Assembly (NCBI GenBank): GCA_015057455.1 | Contig: SVEH01000024.1 | Span: 1-51,341 of the forward strand | Direction: 5' to 3' | Length of the DNA: 51,341 bases | Source: Lachnospiraceae bacterium | Lineage (GTDB): Bacteria; Bacillota; Clostridia; Lachnospirales; Lachnospiraceae | In this document: one piece after another, positions 7,533 to 15,508 of the stretch | How the letters are laid out: each line of letters begins with the position of its first letter | Numbering within the stretch: the stretch's first letter is position 1 | The notes under the pieces: model-generated | The model's database searches: none | What the model saw: only the letters and a program-made list of their open reading frames with translations | Told to the model about the DNA's origin: nothing | Made by a program: the position numbers and the translations under genes

Positions 7533-8370
7533 AATAATAACGATACAAGATATACCTATAACAATATCAAGTATGGATAAAGAAGAGTATATATGTATAA
7601 CAGATATAGCTGCAGCAAAAGGTGGAGATTCAAGAGCAGCAGATGTTGTTAAGAATTGGATGAGAAATAGAATGACACTTGAATTTTTAGGAACGTGGGA
7701 ACAAATATATAATTCAGAATTTAAAGTGGTCGAATTCGACCACTTTAAAAGTGAAGCAGGATTGCATACATTTGTAATAAGTGTCTCTGAATGGATAGAG
7801 AAAACTAACGCAATAGGCATATATGTTAAAAAGGGAAGATATGGTGGTACATTTGCACATAAGGATATAGCGTTTGAATTTGCATCTGCAATTAGTCCTG
7901 TATTTAAGTTATATTTAATTAAAGAATTTCAGAGACTTAAGGAAGAAGAAAATAATCAGAAGCAAATAGAATGGAATGCCAAAAGATTTTTAGCAAAGAA
8001 TAATTATTTAATTCAAACTGATGCTGTAAGAAATTATATTATACCTAAGGAAGATTATTTGACAAATCGAGAATGGCTTGTATATGCAGAAGAAGCAGAT
8101 ATATTAAATGTTGCATTGTTTGGTTATACAGCAAAAGCATGGAGAGATAGTAATCCTGATATTGCAACTAAATATAATGTAAGAGATTTTGCTAGTATTA
8201 ATGAATTAACAGTATTATCAAATTTAGAGTCTCACAATGCACAGATGATTAGAGAAGGTAAGGACAAGGAAGAGAGATTTAGTATACTAAGGGAGATTGC
8301 GAATTATCAACTAGGAGTTTTAGAGTCTGCAGATAAAGTTAGATTGATAGATTCTCAGTGTGAAAATTAA
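7519..8370 (+). CDS. KilA-N domain protein
   Basis: A 283-residue protein. The N-terminal ~130 residues carry the features of KilA-N, a DNA-binding domain of phages and mobile elements: YICITDIAAAKG, then KNWMRNRMTLEFLGTWE, EFKVVEFDHFK, and the stretch from WIEKTNAIGIYVKKGRYGG to AHKDIAFEFASAISPVFKLYLI. The C-terminal ~150 residues are helical and charged (KEFQRLKEEEN). AAGGGGGA precedes the ATG at 7519. The gene overlaps the HTH gene. A perfect 30-bp palindrome lies inside the coding sequence at 7720-7749. By family it binds DNA in an antirepressor or regulatory role; the exact function is unknown. Confidence 0.88.
   Translation: MAKNKIITIQDIPITISSMDKEEYICITDIAAAKGGDSRAADVVKNWMRNRMTLEFLGTWEQIYNSEFKVVEFDHFKSEAGLHTFVISVSEWIEKTNAIGIYVKKGRYGGTFAHKDIAFEFASAISPVFKLYLIKEFQRLKEEENNQKQIEWNAKRFLAKNNYLIQTDAVRNYIIPKEDYLTNREWLVYAEEADILNVALFGYTAKAWRDSNPDIATKYNVRDFASINELTVLSNLESHNAQMIREGKDKEERFSILREIANYQLGVLESADKVRLIDSQCEN
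7720..7749. repeat. Perfect 30-bp palindrome inside the KilA-N gene
   Basis: The left arm TTTAAAGTGGTCGAA (7720-7734) is followed with no loop by its exact reverse complement (7735-7749). It encodes the FKVVEFDHFK part of the KilA-N domain. In RNA it would form a hairpin of at least 13 pairs. Confidence 0.95.
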
Positions 8371-8393
8371 AAGTTATAAATTAGAGGTATTAT

Positions 8394-8579
8394 ATGGGAA
8401 TAGTTGATTTTATTAAAAAAGTTAAATTATTTAGATGTGATGAAGCAAAAGAGAAAAATGAAAATGTATTACTTGGATGTTTTAAGGAAAATTTAAGGGC
8501 AAAAAAATTATATCAAAAAATTGGTTTTGTATGTATTTATGAGACGGATACGCATTATATATTAGAATATAAGAATTAG
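8394..8579 (+). pseudogene. GNAT acetyltransferase remnant (C-terminal end only)
   Basis: A 61-residue reading frame. Its second half (ENLRAKKLYQKIGFVCIYE to the stop) is the last part of a GNAT N-acetyltransferase, the conserved N-x-R-A-x-x-L-Y-x-K-x-G-F motif. The acetyl-CoA loop and the rest of the fold are missing, and the first ~20 residues (MGIVDFIKKVKLFRC) are unrelated. A usable AGAGGT site precedes the ATG, so it may be expressed, but it cannot be a working enzyme. It looks like a recombination scar within the mobile island. Confidence 0.7.
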
Positions 8580-8610
8580 AAAAATAGATGTTTTAGTTAT
8601 AAAGTAGCTA

Positions 8611-8619
8611 TGTTATAAT
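8611..8619 (+). promoter_or_regulatory. Extended -10 promoter of the zeta-type toxin locus
   Basis: TG, one base, then TATAAT (8614-8619), an extended -10. No good -35 is present. It lies 34 bases before the small antitoxin-like gene. Confidence 0.55.
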
Positions 8620-8652
8620 GAAGAAAAGTATGATTAGAAAGGAAAATGTGGT

Positions 8653-8841
8653 ATGAATGAACTAGATTCAATGTGTGGTATATCTGATGAGGAATTAACT
8701 AAGCGTTTTAAAGAAGCTGTTCGTATAGAAAATGAAATTAAAAAGATAAAGGGAGTACCTATAGCAAAGTATGATAAAAAATTAAATAAACCGTATTTAG
8801 AGTATCCAGATGGAAGGAGAGAATATGAAATTGACAAATAA
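8653..8841 (+). CDS. Small antitoxin-like protein of a zeta-toxin pair
   Basis: A 62-residue protein with a charged helical middle (DEELTKRFKEAVRIENEIKK) and a C-terminal PYLEYPDGRREYE. It has no known domain that I recognise. It is read as the antitoxin because a zeta-toxin gene starts inside its last 17 bases, the typical order for such pairs in Clostridia. GAAAGGAAA precedes the ATG. The similarity to classical epsilon antitoxin is not visible, so the call rests on position. Confidence 0.6.
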   Translation: MNELDSMCGISDEELTKRFKEAVRIENEIKKIKGVPIAKYDKKLNKPYLEYPDGRREYEIDK

Positions 8842-9100
8842 GAAACCTGAAATAATCGTATTCGCTGGTCCAAATGGAAGTGGTAAAAGTACTATAACAG
8901 CATTAGCTAAAGTGATACCACCATATATAAACGCGGATGATATAAAAAGAACTAATTTTTGTAGCGATTTAGAAGCTGCAAAGATGGCAGAAAAACTTAG
9001 AAATGATTGTGTGAATAAAGGTAAGAGTTTTACATTTGAGACAGTATTATCAACTCGTAGGAACTTAGATTTGTTAATAAAGGCAAAGGAGAATGGATAG
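8825..9100 (+). pseudogene. Zeta-toxin family kinase, C-terminally truncated
   Basis: A 91-residue reading frame holding the N-terminal half of a zeta toxin: the Walker A motif FAGPNGSGKST (about 13-23), then YINADDIKR, and TFETVLSTRRNLDLL. Full zeta-like toxins run to about 190-200 residues and phosphorylate UDP-N-acetylglucosamine. Here the frame stops after AKENG, before the region that completes the substrate site and base-binding lid, and no continuation is visible downstream. The toxin is thus probably inactive, whereas the partner gene is whole. GGAAGGAGA lies before the ATG at 8825, inside the preceding gene. Confidence 0.78.
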
Positions 9101-9146
9101 TAATTAATACAATAAGTACAAATATTAACTAATTATTAAATATACA

Positions 9147-9175
9147 TTGCGTAAATATTATAAAAATGTTATAAT
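9147..9175 (+). promoter_or_regulatory. Promoter of the small membrane protein gene
   Basis: TTGCGT (9147-9152), a 17-base spacer and TATAAT (9170-9175) with an upstream TG extension. Confidence 0.75.
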
Positions 9176-9219
9176 TAATTTATAGATAGCGGAGAATACT
9201 ACCGAGGAGGAGGATATGT

Positions 9220-9549
9220 ATGAAAAAATTAGTTAATATCAAGACTATACTAGGAATAATATCTGCACTAGTTATGATTCTAGCTATATCATCTGTATCA
9301 TATGCTAATTCAGATGTAAAAGCGGTATCAGACAGTGTTGCTATTACAAATAGTGAAACAGCTGTAGAAACAGTTGATGAACAAGGTAACAAAGTGTTAG
9401 AAACAGCTTCTGAGGCTGGTGAAGCAGATGATATGACACCAAAAACATATGATGCATTTAATTGGATATCAATAATAGGTATTATTGGATCTTCAATAGC
9501 TCTTTTTGTAACAAGGATTCATGAAAAGAGAAAATATTATTATAGATAA
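9220..9549 (+). CDS. Small exported membrane protein of unknown function
   Basis: A 109-residue protein. Residues 1-30 make a signal peptide or signal anchor (KKLVNIKTILGIISALVMIL, then SVSYANS, a plausible signal-peptidase site). An acidic, Ala/Glu/Thr-rich stretch follows to about residue 75. Then come one C-terminal membrane helix (WISIIGIIGSSIALFVTRI) and a basic tail (HEKRKYYYR). This layout fits a surface protein held by a C-terminal anchor, but no LPxTG motif is present. GAGGAGGAGG precedes the ATG at 9220. It lies just upstream of the double-glycine leader operon; a role in that system is only a guess from position. Confidence 0.7.
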   Translation: MKKLVNIKTILGIISALVMILAISSVSYANSDVKAVSDSVAITNSETAVETVDEQGNKVLETASEAGEADDMTPKTYDAFNWISIIGIIGSSIALFVTRIHEKRKYYYR

Positions 9550-9682
9550 ATATGAATTGTAAATAAGGTATTGTATTAATAATATAGTAATACTTAATAA
9601 TAAAAGATTATATGGGATAGGTATGTAGTTTAATAACAAATCCCTTATGAGATAATAATAGTAAGATATTTATAGGTTTAAT

Positions 9683-9748
9683 AGTCAAATATAATAACTT
9701 ATATGTAATGCCAGTAGGTAATCATAGGTTATTGTATTTGACTTTTTT
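9683..9748 (+). terminator. Long terminator hairpin after the small membrane protein gene
   Basis: AGTCAAATA (9683-9691) pairs with TATTTGACT (9735-9743), with inner ATAAC/GTTAT pairs, followed by T's. It lies 134 bases after the stop codon. The rest of the 437-bp gene-free stretch 9550-9987 holds two copies of GTTATCTTG (about 9759 and 9788) and the promoter at 9897. Confidence 0.7.
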
Positions 9749-9896
9749 TGATAAATAGTTATCTTGAGTATACCTGTCTTGGATATAGTTATCTTGGTTT
9801 GCTTAGTGATTATGATGATAAGTTTTTTAGTATGTAATAACACTCTAGAATAGTGACAAAATACTGTATAATTATTGAAAAATCCTTAATAAATAA

Positions 9897-9925
9897 TTGA
9901 CATTATATGTTAGTAGCATTAAAAT
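9897..9925 (+). promoter_or_regulatory. Promoter of the double-glycine leader operon
   Basis: TTGACA (9897-9902), exactly 17 bases, then TAAAAT (9920-9925), 62 bases before the first ATG. Confidence 0.8.
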
Positions 9926-9987
9926 AAATAGAGATTTATAATTGTGTGGGATTTAATATAATTTTAGAGTTGTAAAGGAGAAAAAAC

Positions 9988-10362
9988 ATGAGCAAAAAAC
10001 TTATTATGCCAGCTGGCAGCAAAGCATTAAACACAAATGAGATGAGAGAAGTAGAAGGTGGAAAAAGAGTAGCATTTGTTAATAATGATATCTGTAAGAA
10101 AGTTGTTAGTACTGTATTTGGAACAACTGAAGGTGTTACAAAAGGTATGATTATTGATAAGATTGATGTATTCGCTAACTTCTTAGTAGAGCAAATTCCT
10201 TCATTAGAGCAATTTGTATCTATGGCAATAACTACATATTCAGCAGATTTCGCTGATTCATTAGTAGAAGTATGTGGATCAGATGAAATGGGATTAGCAA
10301 TTGATGTAGGATTCCCAACATTAGTAGATTTTTCAGCTCAATTACCAGCAGTAACTGAGTAA
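9988..10362 (+). CDS. Secreted-peptide precursor with double-glycine leader, copy 1
   Basis: A 124-residue protein. The N-terminus MSKKLIMPAGSKALNTNEM runs into REVEGG and fits the double-glycine leader of class II bacteriocins and related exported peptides (L-x-x-x-E-M/L-x-x-V/I-x-G-G). Such leaders are cut after GG by the peptidase domain of a C39-type ABC exporter. The predicted 99-residue product starts at Lys26 and holds NNDICKK and a C-terminal EVCGSDEMGLAID, giving two cysteines. AAAGGAG precedes the ATG. The next gene, 60 bases on, is a diverged paralog. No exporter, immunity gene or modification enzyme is seen nearby, so a bacteriocin role is inference. Confidence 0.75.
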   Translation: MSKKLIMPAGSKALNTNEMREVEGGKRVAFVNNDICKKVVSTVFGTTEGVTKGMIIDKIDVFANFLVEQIPSLEQFVSMAITTYSADFADSLVEVCGSDEMGLAIDVGFPTLVDFSAQLPAVTE

Positions 10363-10422
10363 TTGATAGAGAGCGTATATAATGCGCATATTAGTTAAAT
10401 TACTTTGAAATGGAGAATTAGA

Positions 10423-10791
10423 ATGTCAAAGAATCAATTATTAATGCCTGCTAATGCAGTAGTTTTATCTGAGAAAGATATGATAGAAGTAAATGGTGGA
10501 GAAAAGTACACTTTTTACTTGAATAATAATGATTGTAAAGCGTTGTGTTTTGCAATTTGTGGTACAATGGTTGGAATGTCAGCATCAGCAATAGTTGTAG
10601 CAGCAGATGTGGCAGCTATGACAGTTGCAGCATTTATACCAGGAATGGCAGGACTTACAGGAACAGTTTTAGCAGGAGTAGCATTTGAGTTTGCTAAAGC
10701 TATGACAGAGGTTTGTTTATCAGAGACTAAAGGATTAAAGATAGTATATGAATATCCTTTAGATATAGAATTTTCAATTACAGGCAAATAG
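10423..10791 (+). CDS. Secreted-peptide precursor with double-glycine leader, copy 2
   Basis: A 122-residue paralog of the preceding gene. The leader reads MSKNQLLMPANAVVL, then SEKDMIEVNGG. The predicted product has about 96 residues, opens with EKYTFYLNNNDCK and closes with EVCLSETKGLKI. Its middle is far more hydrophobic, Ala/Gly-rich (ICGTMVGMSASAIVVAADVA, then IPGMAGLTGTVLAGVAFEFA), like a membrane-active bacteriocin. It has four cysteines, two in place of those in copy 1. The ATG at 10423 follows GGAG by seven bases and aligns with the start of copy 1; a TTG at 10405 is rejected. The pair shares a promoter, and a strong terminator follows. Confidence 0.75.
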   Translation: MSKNQLLMPANAVVLSEKDMIEVNGGEKYTFYLNNNDCKALCFAICGTMVGMSASAIVVAADVAAMTVAAFIPGMAGLTGTVLAGVAFEFAKAMTEVCLSETKGLKIVYEYPLDIEFSITGK

Positions 10792-10800
10792 AATTGATAT

Positions 10801-10847
10801 AAAGAGTTAGTTTGCAGACGTTGATTTCTGCAAACAACTCTTTATAA
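10801..10847 (+). terminator. Strong terminator of the double-glycine leader operon
   Basis: A 17-18 bp stem: AAAGAGTT with GTTTGCAGA (10801-10818) pairs with TCTGCAAAC and ACTCTTT (10827-10843), with one mismatch. Downstream, the gene-free run up to leuS holds possible promoters TTGACA-N18-TTAGAT (10887-10916) and TTAAAG-N17-TATAAT (10964-10992). Confidence 0.85.
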
Positions 10848-11103
10848 TATATAAATGACAAGAAATAATATTTATGAGTAGTTATATTGACATGTATTGT
10901 TAAAAGTGAATTAGATAAAGAGAATATAAATGTTAACAAAATTTATTTATTGAATGCTATAAATTAAAGAATAACGATTGGACTAGTATAATATAACATA
11001 GTTTAATAATTTAACATGAACAAATTTAACATGAATAAATTTAATACGAATATATAATTTATGAAAATAAATTTTTAAATATAAAGTGAATGGAGATATA
11101 GAC

Positions 11104-13545
11104 ATGAGTTTTGAGTACAACAAAGATTTGGATGCAAAATGGAATAAGAAGTGGGACGATAACAAATTGTATAAATTTGATAAGGACTCAGATAAGGAAA
11201 AAATCTACCTATTAGAGATGTTTTCTTATCCATCAGGAAGTAACTTACACCTAGGTCACTGGTGGAATTATAGTTTACCTGATAGTTGGGGAAGAATGAA
11301 GAGAATGCAAGGATACAATGTATTCCATCCAATGGGATTTGATGCATTTGGTCTTCCAGCAGAGAACTATGCTATAAAAACAGGAATCCATCCAAAAGAT
11401 TCTACTGATAAGAATATAAAAACAATGGAAGAACAGTTACGCGGAATAGGCGCAACATATGATTGGGATTATGAGATTAAGACTTGTGAGCCAGAATATT
11501 ATAAATGGACACAATGGATTTTCTTACAATTATTTAAGAAAGGTTTAGCTTATAGAAAAGAAGCTCCAGTTAACTGGTGTCCAGTTTGTAAAACTGTTTT
11601 AGCTAATGAGCAAGCTACAGGTGGCGAGTGTGAGCGTTGTGGTTCAGCAGTAGAGCAAAAGCCTATGACACAATGGTTCCTTAAGATTACAGATTATGCA
11701 GATGAGTTAATTGAAGGACTAGATAAGATTGACTGGCCTGAGAAGACTAAGACTATTCAAAAGAATTGGATTGGTAAGAGTAAAGGTGCAGAGATAATAT
11801 TTGATGTTGTTGATTCTGATGAGAAGATTACTGTATTTACAACAAGACCAGATACATTAAATGGTTTATCTTATGTGGTATTAGCACCAGAGAATAAATT
11901 AGTTGATGTATTAGTTAAAGATGAACATAAGGAAGCTGTTAAAGAATATCAAAAGCAAGCAGCACTTCTTACAGAGATAGATAGACAATCAACAGTAAAG
12001 GAAAAGACAGGTGTACCTACAGGTGCATATGCAATTAACCCATTAAATGGAGAGCAAGTACCTATTTGGGTTGGCGATTATGTAATTGCTAGTTATGGAA
12101 CAGGTGCAGTTATGGCAGTACCTGGACATGATGAGAGAGATTATGAATTTGCTAAGAAGTTTGATTTACCAATTAAGCAAGTTATAACAGCTAATAAAGA
12201 GCAATTATCAGAATTACCATATTGTGATAAAGCTGGATATTTAGTAAATTCAGGTAAGTATACAGATATGACAGTTGCACAGGCAGCAGATGCAATTGTT
12301 GCAGATTTAGAAGCAGATAATCATGGAAATCAAAAAATAAACTATAGATTAAGAGACTGGTTAGTTTCTCGTCAAAGATATTGGGGAGCTCCAATTCCAG
12401 TTATTCATTGTGACAAATGTGGAGCAGTTCCAGTACCAGAAAAGGATTTACCAGTAGAGTTACCATATAATGTAGAGTTTAAGCCAGATGGAAAATCACC
12501 ATTAGCTTATTGTGATGAGTTTGTAAATACAACTTGTCCATGCTGTGGAGCACCAGCTAAGAGAGAGACAGATACATTAGATACATTTGTATGTTCATCA
12601 TGGTATCAATTAAGATATGCAGATCCACAGAATGCAGATGAGCCATGGAACAAAGATGTTGCTATGAAGATTGCTCCAGTTGATAAATATATTGGTGGTA
12701 TAGAGCATGCAGCTATGCATCTTATGTATGCAAGATTTGTCTATAAGGCACTAAGAGATATGGGATATGTTACAGGAGATGAGCCATATATGTCATTAAT
12801 TCATCAAGGAACTATACTTGGTGCAGATGGACAGAAGATGAGTAAATCAAAAGGGAATACAATATCACCAGATGAATATATTGATGAATGTGGATCAGAT
12901 GTATTTAGAACATATTTAGCATTTGGATTTGATTATAGATTAGGTGGTCCATGGAGTGATTCAGGATTAAATGCTATATCATCATACTTTAAGAAAGTAG
13001 CAGCTATGCTTAATGCATATACTGAACTTGATAAAGTTGAAGGTGATTATAAGGTTGATGACACATTAGAGGTAGTAAGACATAAAGCAATTAAAGATAT
13101 TACTAGAATGATAGATAACTTCCAATTCAATACTGCAGTTGCTCGTTTAATGGAATTTAGAACAGCTATTGCAAACTACCAAAAAGGAAAGAATCGTTCA
13201 AGTGAATTTGAAAAATCGGTAATAGAAGATTTTGTTAAGTTAATTGCACCACTTGCACCACACTATATGGAAGAAGTATGGGAGACATTAGGACATACAG
13301 AATCAATCTTTAATACTGAGTGGCCAACATTTGATGAAGCTAAAACAATTAGCTCAGAAGTGGAAGTTGCTGTTCAAATATGTGGAAAAATAAAAGCAAG
13401 AATAATGGTTCCTGCTAATGCAGCACCAGCAGTAATGCTAGACTTAGCGAAAGCAAACGATGTAATTGCAGCAGAGCTAGCAGGAAAGAATATAATAAAG
13501 GAAATTGCAGTTCCTAATAAATTAGTTAATATTGTTGCAAAATAA
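11104..13545 (+). CDS. leuS: Leucyl-tRNA synthetase
   Basis: An 813-residue class I synthetase of usual length. It has the HIGH-type motif HLGH (49-52) within [15 protein letters not shown], a Cys4 zinc site (CPVC and CERC, about residues 160-180), the CP1 editing domain ([18 protein letters not shown], then the [15 protein letters not shown] segment), the second-half [10 protein letters not shown], and KMSKS (578-582). It charges tRNA-Leu with leucine and edits misactivated norvaline or isoleucine. The ATG at 11104 follows GGAGATAT by four bases; an earlier in-frame ATG at 11086 has no site. I see no T-box leader in the ~310 bases upstream, although T-box control of this gene is common in Firmicutes. 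Confidence 0.98.
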   Translation: MSFEYNKDLDAKWNKKWDDNKLYKFDKDSDKEKIYLLEMFSYPSGSNLHLGHWWNYSLPDSWGRMKRMQGYNVFHPMGFDAFGLPAENYAIKTGIHPKDSTDKNIKTMEEQLRGIGATYDWDYEIKTCEPEYYKWTQWIFLQLFKKGLAYRKEAPVNWCPVCKTVLANEQATGGECERCGSAVEQKPMTQWFLKITDYADELIEGLDKIDWPEKTKTIQKNWIGKSKGAEIIFDVVDSDEKITVFTTRPDTLNGLSYVVLAPENKLVDVLVKDEHKEAVKEYQKQAALLTEIDRQSTVKEKTGVPTGAYAINPLNGEQVPIWVGDYVIASYGTGAVMAVPGHDERDYEFAKKFDLPIKQVITANKEQLSELPYCDKAGYLVNSGKYTDMTVAQAADAIVADLEADNHGNQKINYRLRDWLVSRQRYWGAPIPVIHCDKCGAVPVPEKDLPVELPYNVEFKPDGKSPLAYCDEFVNTTCPCCGAPAKRETDTLDTFVCSSWYQLRYADPQNADEPWNKDVAMKIAPVDKYIGGIEHAAMHLMYARFVYKALRDMGYVTGDEPYMSLIHQGTILGADGQKMSKSKGNTISPDEYIDECGSDVFRTYLAFGFDYRLGGPWSDSGLNAISSYFKKVAAMLNAYTELDKVEGDYKVDDTLEVVRHKAIKDITRMIDNFQFNTAVARLMEFRTAIANYQKGKNRSSEFEKSVIEDFVKLIAPLAPHYMEEVWETLGHTESIFNTEWPTFDEAKTISSEVEVAVQICGKIKARIMVPANAAPAVMLDLAKANDVIAAELAGKNIIKEIAVPNKLVNIVAK

Positions 13546-13551
13546 AAAAAT

Positions 13552-13602
13552 GGGCCTGTGAAAAAAATGAAGTAATAATTCATTTTTTCATGGTCCCGTT
13601 TG
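13552..13602 (+). terminator. Terminator after leuS
   Basis: A long hairpin: GGGCCTGTGAAAAAAATGAA (13552-13571) pairs with the complementary segment at 13579-13597 (TTCATTTTTTCATGGTCCC). Part of the right arm recurs at 14841-14860. Confidence 0.8.
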
Positions 13603-13774
13603 TTATATAAATTAAAATACTAAGTTCAAAAAATTAAAAATGGAAAGAGTTACTTTGTTTAACAAGTACAAGGATTATAATGAGCAAAGTTATTTAAGAA
13701 AATAGATTATATGTGGAGTATAGATGCAAAAGGAGAAATAGTAAATATTTAAAAATAAGTTGAGGTTGATAGTT

Positions 13775-14725
13775 ATGAGTAAGTTTAAAAAGTCATTTTA
13801 TATAAGTTCTAGAATTATAATATTATGCGTTATTTGTTGCATTTGTATAAGAAATTCTAAAATAACTATAGAAGAATTTGGTGATGTTATGGAACAGACA
13901 CAAATTGGTGAGATTGAATATTCTAATAGTGTTAATAGACAACTTGAGATGTATAGTAAAGAGACAACAAGTGTTTATTATATAAATGATTTTCAAGTTA
14001 ACAAAAGAGTGAAGGATAATATTAATAAATATAAAGAAAAAAAAGGATTAGATGTTGAGTTTAATAATAATGGAATAACAATGTCTATGTTAGAAAATAA
14101 CAAAGAAGACAGTGAAAGCGTATTAACAGAAGAACAGGTTAATAATTCAAAAGAATGGTGTGAAGACGCAGTAAAAGAAATTTTGGATTTATTAGAAATT
14201 AAGAATATTAATTCTATTGATTCATTTCATATTGAGCCAAGTGGATTTATAACTTATGTTGATGAAAGTGGAGATGAAAAGAAGAATCAACCTACTTTAA
14301 TTAAGTTCTTTTGTGATATTCCAGTAACTAAAAAATATAGGAATGAAGGTAATGCACCGTCTTTATATATTTTTATAAATAATAAAGGAGATGTATGTGG
14401 TGTAGAATATTGTAATTTTAATTTTAAAAGTATCTATAAAAAGTATAAGTTTAAAACAGCTAAGGAAATTGAAAAGGATATCAGAAAAGAAAGAAATGTT
14501 TTAGTAGAAAGTGTATATGGAGGAACAGGAGATGAAAGTTTTAAGGGGTGGTCAGATGTTGTTATAGATGATATTAAAGTTGTAATGTATTTTCCAATAA
14601 ATATAGAAGACAATAAATATATAGTTCCATATTATATTATTACAGGACATAATAAGAGAAAAGATGAAATTATGATAACTATGCCAGCAATAAAAGATAA
14701 ATATCTTAGACTAAATAAAACATAA
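13775..14725 (+). CDS. Membrane-anchored extracytoplasmic protein, unrecognised
   Basis: A 316-residue protein with one N-terminal membrane helix (about 7-25, SFYISSRIIILCVICCICI) preceded by lysines, so the rest is probably outside the cell. The body is charged and Asn/Lys-rich, with alternating strands towards the C-terminus (DVVIDDIKVVMYFPINIEDN, then YIVPYYIITG). The arrangement loosely resembles membrane-anchored regulators such as YycI, but I see no motif that proves kinship. GAGGTTGA at 13762-13768 supports the ATG at 13775 over a TTG at 13760. It stands alone between the leuS terminator and the HD-domain gene. Confidence 0.65.
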   Translation: MSKFKKSFYISSRIIILCVICCICIRNSKITIEEFGDVMEQTQIGEIEYSNSVNRQLEMYSKETTSVYYINDFQVNKRVKDNINKYKEKKGLDVEFNNNGITMSMLENNKEDSESVLTEEQVNNSKEWCEDAVKEILDLLEIKNINSIDSFHIEPSGFITYVDESGDEKKNQPTLIKFFCDIPVTKKYRNEGNAPSLYIFINNKGDVCGVEYCNFNFKSIYKKYKFKTAKEIEKDIRKERNVLVESVYGGTGDESFKGWSDVVIDDIKVVMYFPINIEDNKYIVPYYIITGHNKRKDEIMITMPAIKDKYLRLNKT

Positions 14726-14790
14726 TGTATATTTTCTAGTAATCGAGTTATATATGTTTGTAATTATAATGAGCAGCCACCTATCTAAAA

Positions 14791-14866
14791 AACCGACCTC
14801 CTAATTGTTAGATTTTTTGGTCTAACTTTTGGGGGGGCGGTTCATTTTTTTCACGGCCCCTTTTAT
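14791..14866 (+). other. Attenuator-like RNA structure upstream of the HD-domain gene
   Basis: One fold pairs AACCG (14791-14795) with CGGTT (14838-14842) and CCTCC (14797-14801) with GGGGG (14832-14836), enclosing GTTAGA/TCTAAC (14807-14826). A competing fold pairs GGGGC (14834-14838) with GCCCC (14856-14860), followed by TTTT. The two share the G tract, as in terminator/antiterminator switches. The right half resembles the leuS terminator, so it may instead be a worn repeat. A good extended -10 (TGG then TATAAT, 14931-14939) lies between this element and the HD gene. Confidence 0.45.
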
Positions 14867-14983
14867 TTAAAGATTTAGAATATACTGAGAGTAAAAATTG
14901 GAAAAAATTGTAGAATGGTGTAGAGGAATTTGGTATAATGGAAAATAAGAGCAGTTTACAAGAAAATTGCAAAGGGTGAGAGG

Positions 14984-15466
14984 ATGGACAAATTTAATAA
15001 ATTGTCGGTAGAAAATGAAGAATTGTTTAAGAAAGTGTATAGAGAGATTAGGCAAAATCCACGATTTAAAGAGTGTGACAAATATATTTCACACGGTAAT
15101 ACATCAGTTAAGACTCATGTTATAACAGTAACTTTATTGGCACTTAATCTTAGTGAAAAGTTAAAAATAAAAGTAGATAAGATAAAGCTTATTAGAGGTG
15201 CGCTTTTGCATGATTTTTATTTGTATGATTGGCATGATAAAAAGCTTATAGAGTTACATGGATTTCATCATCCTAAGAAGGCTGTAAGGGAAGCACTAAA
15301 AGATTATAATTTATCTGAGATAGAAATAGATATTATAAAACATCATATGTTCCCGCTAACGTATAATGCTCCAAAGAGTAGGGAAGCACGATTATTGTGT
15401 ATTGCAGATAAAATATGTGCTTGGGGCGAAACTGTTGATGGCAAATTGGCATATCTTGTGAGTTGA
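14984..15466 (+). CDS. HD-domain phosphohydrolase
   Basis: A 160-residue HD-superfamily protein. The metal-binding residues appear as SVKTHVITV, then GALLHDFYLYDWH (the HD pair), HGFHHPKKA, IIKHHMFPL and ADKICAW. The family hydrolyses phosphate esters, often of nucleotides; the substrate here is unknown. The ATG at 14984 is preceded by GGGTGAGAGG. A CmpB-like membrane protein gene starts 42 bases on, an order seen in other Lachnospiraceae as far as I recall, which suggests a shared transcript. Confidence 0.88.
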   Translation: MDKFNKLSVENEELFKKVYREIRQNPRFKECDKYISHGNTSVKTHVITVTLLALNLSEKLKIKVDKIKLIRGALLHDFYLYDWHDKKLIELHGFHHPKKAVREALKDYNLSEIEIDIIKHHMFPLTYNAPKSREARLLCIADKICAWGETVDGKLAYLVS

Positions 15467-15508
15467 TATGCATAGATAGGCAATGAATATTTACTAGGTG
15501 GTGAGCAT

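Noticed and set aside
6382..9100. Duplicate of the tRNA-Leu 3' end as an attachment site for the island
   Set aside because: No second copy of the tRNA 3' end was found downstream within the island, and no integrase is present.
10850..11103. T-box leader for leuS
   Set aside because: The T-box core and specifier stem were looked for and not found; only promoter-like boxes are present.
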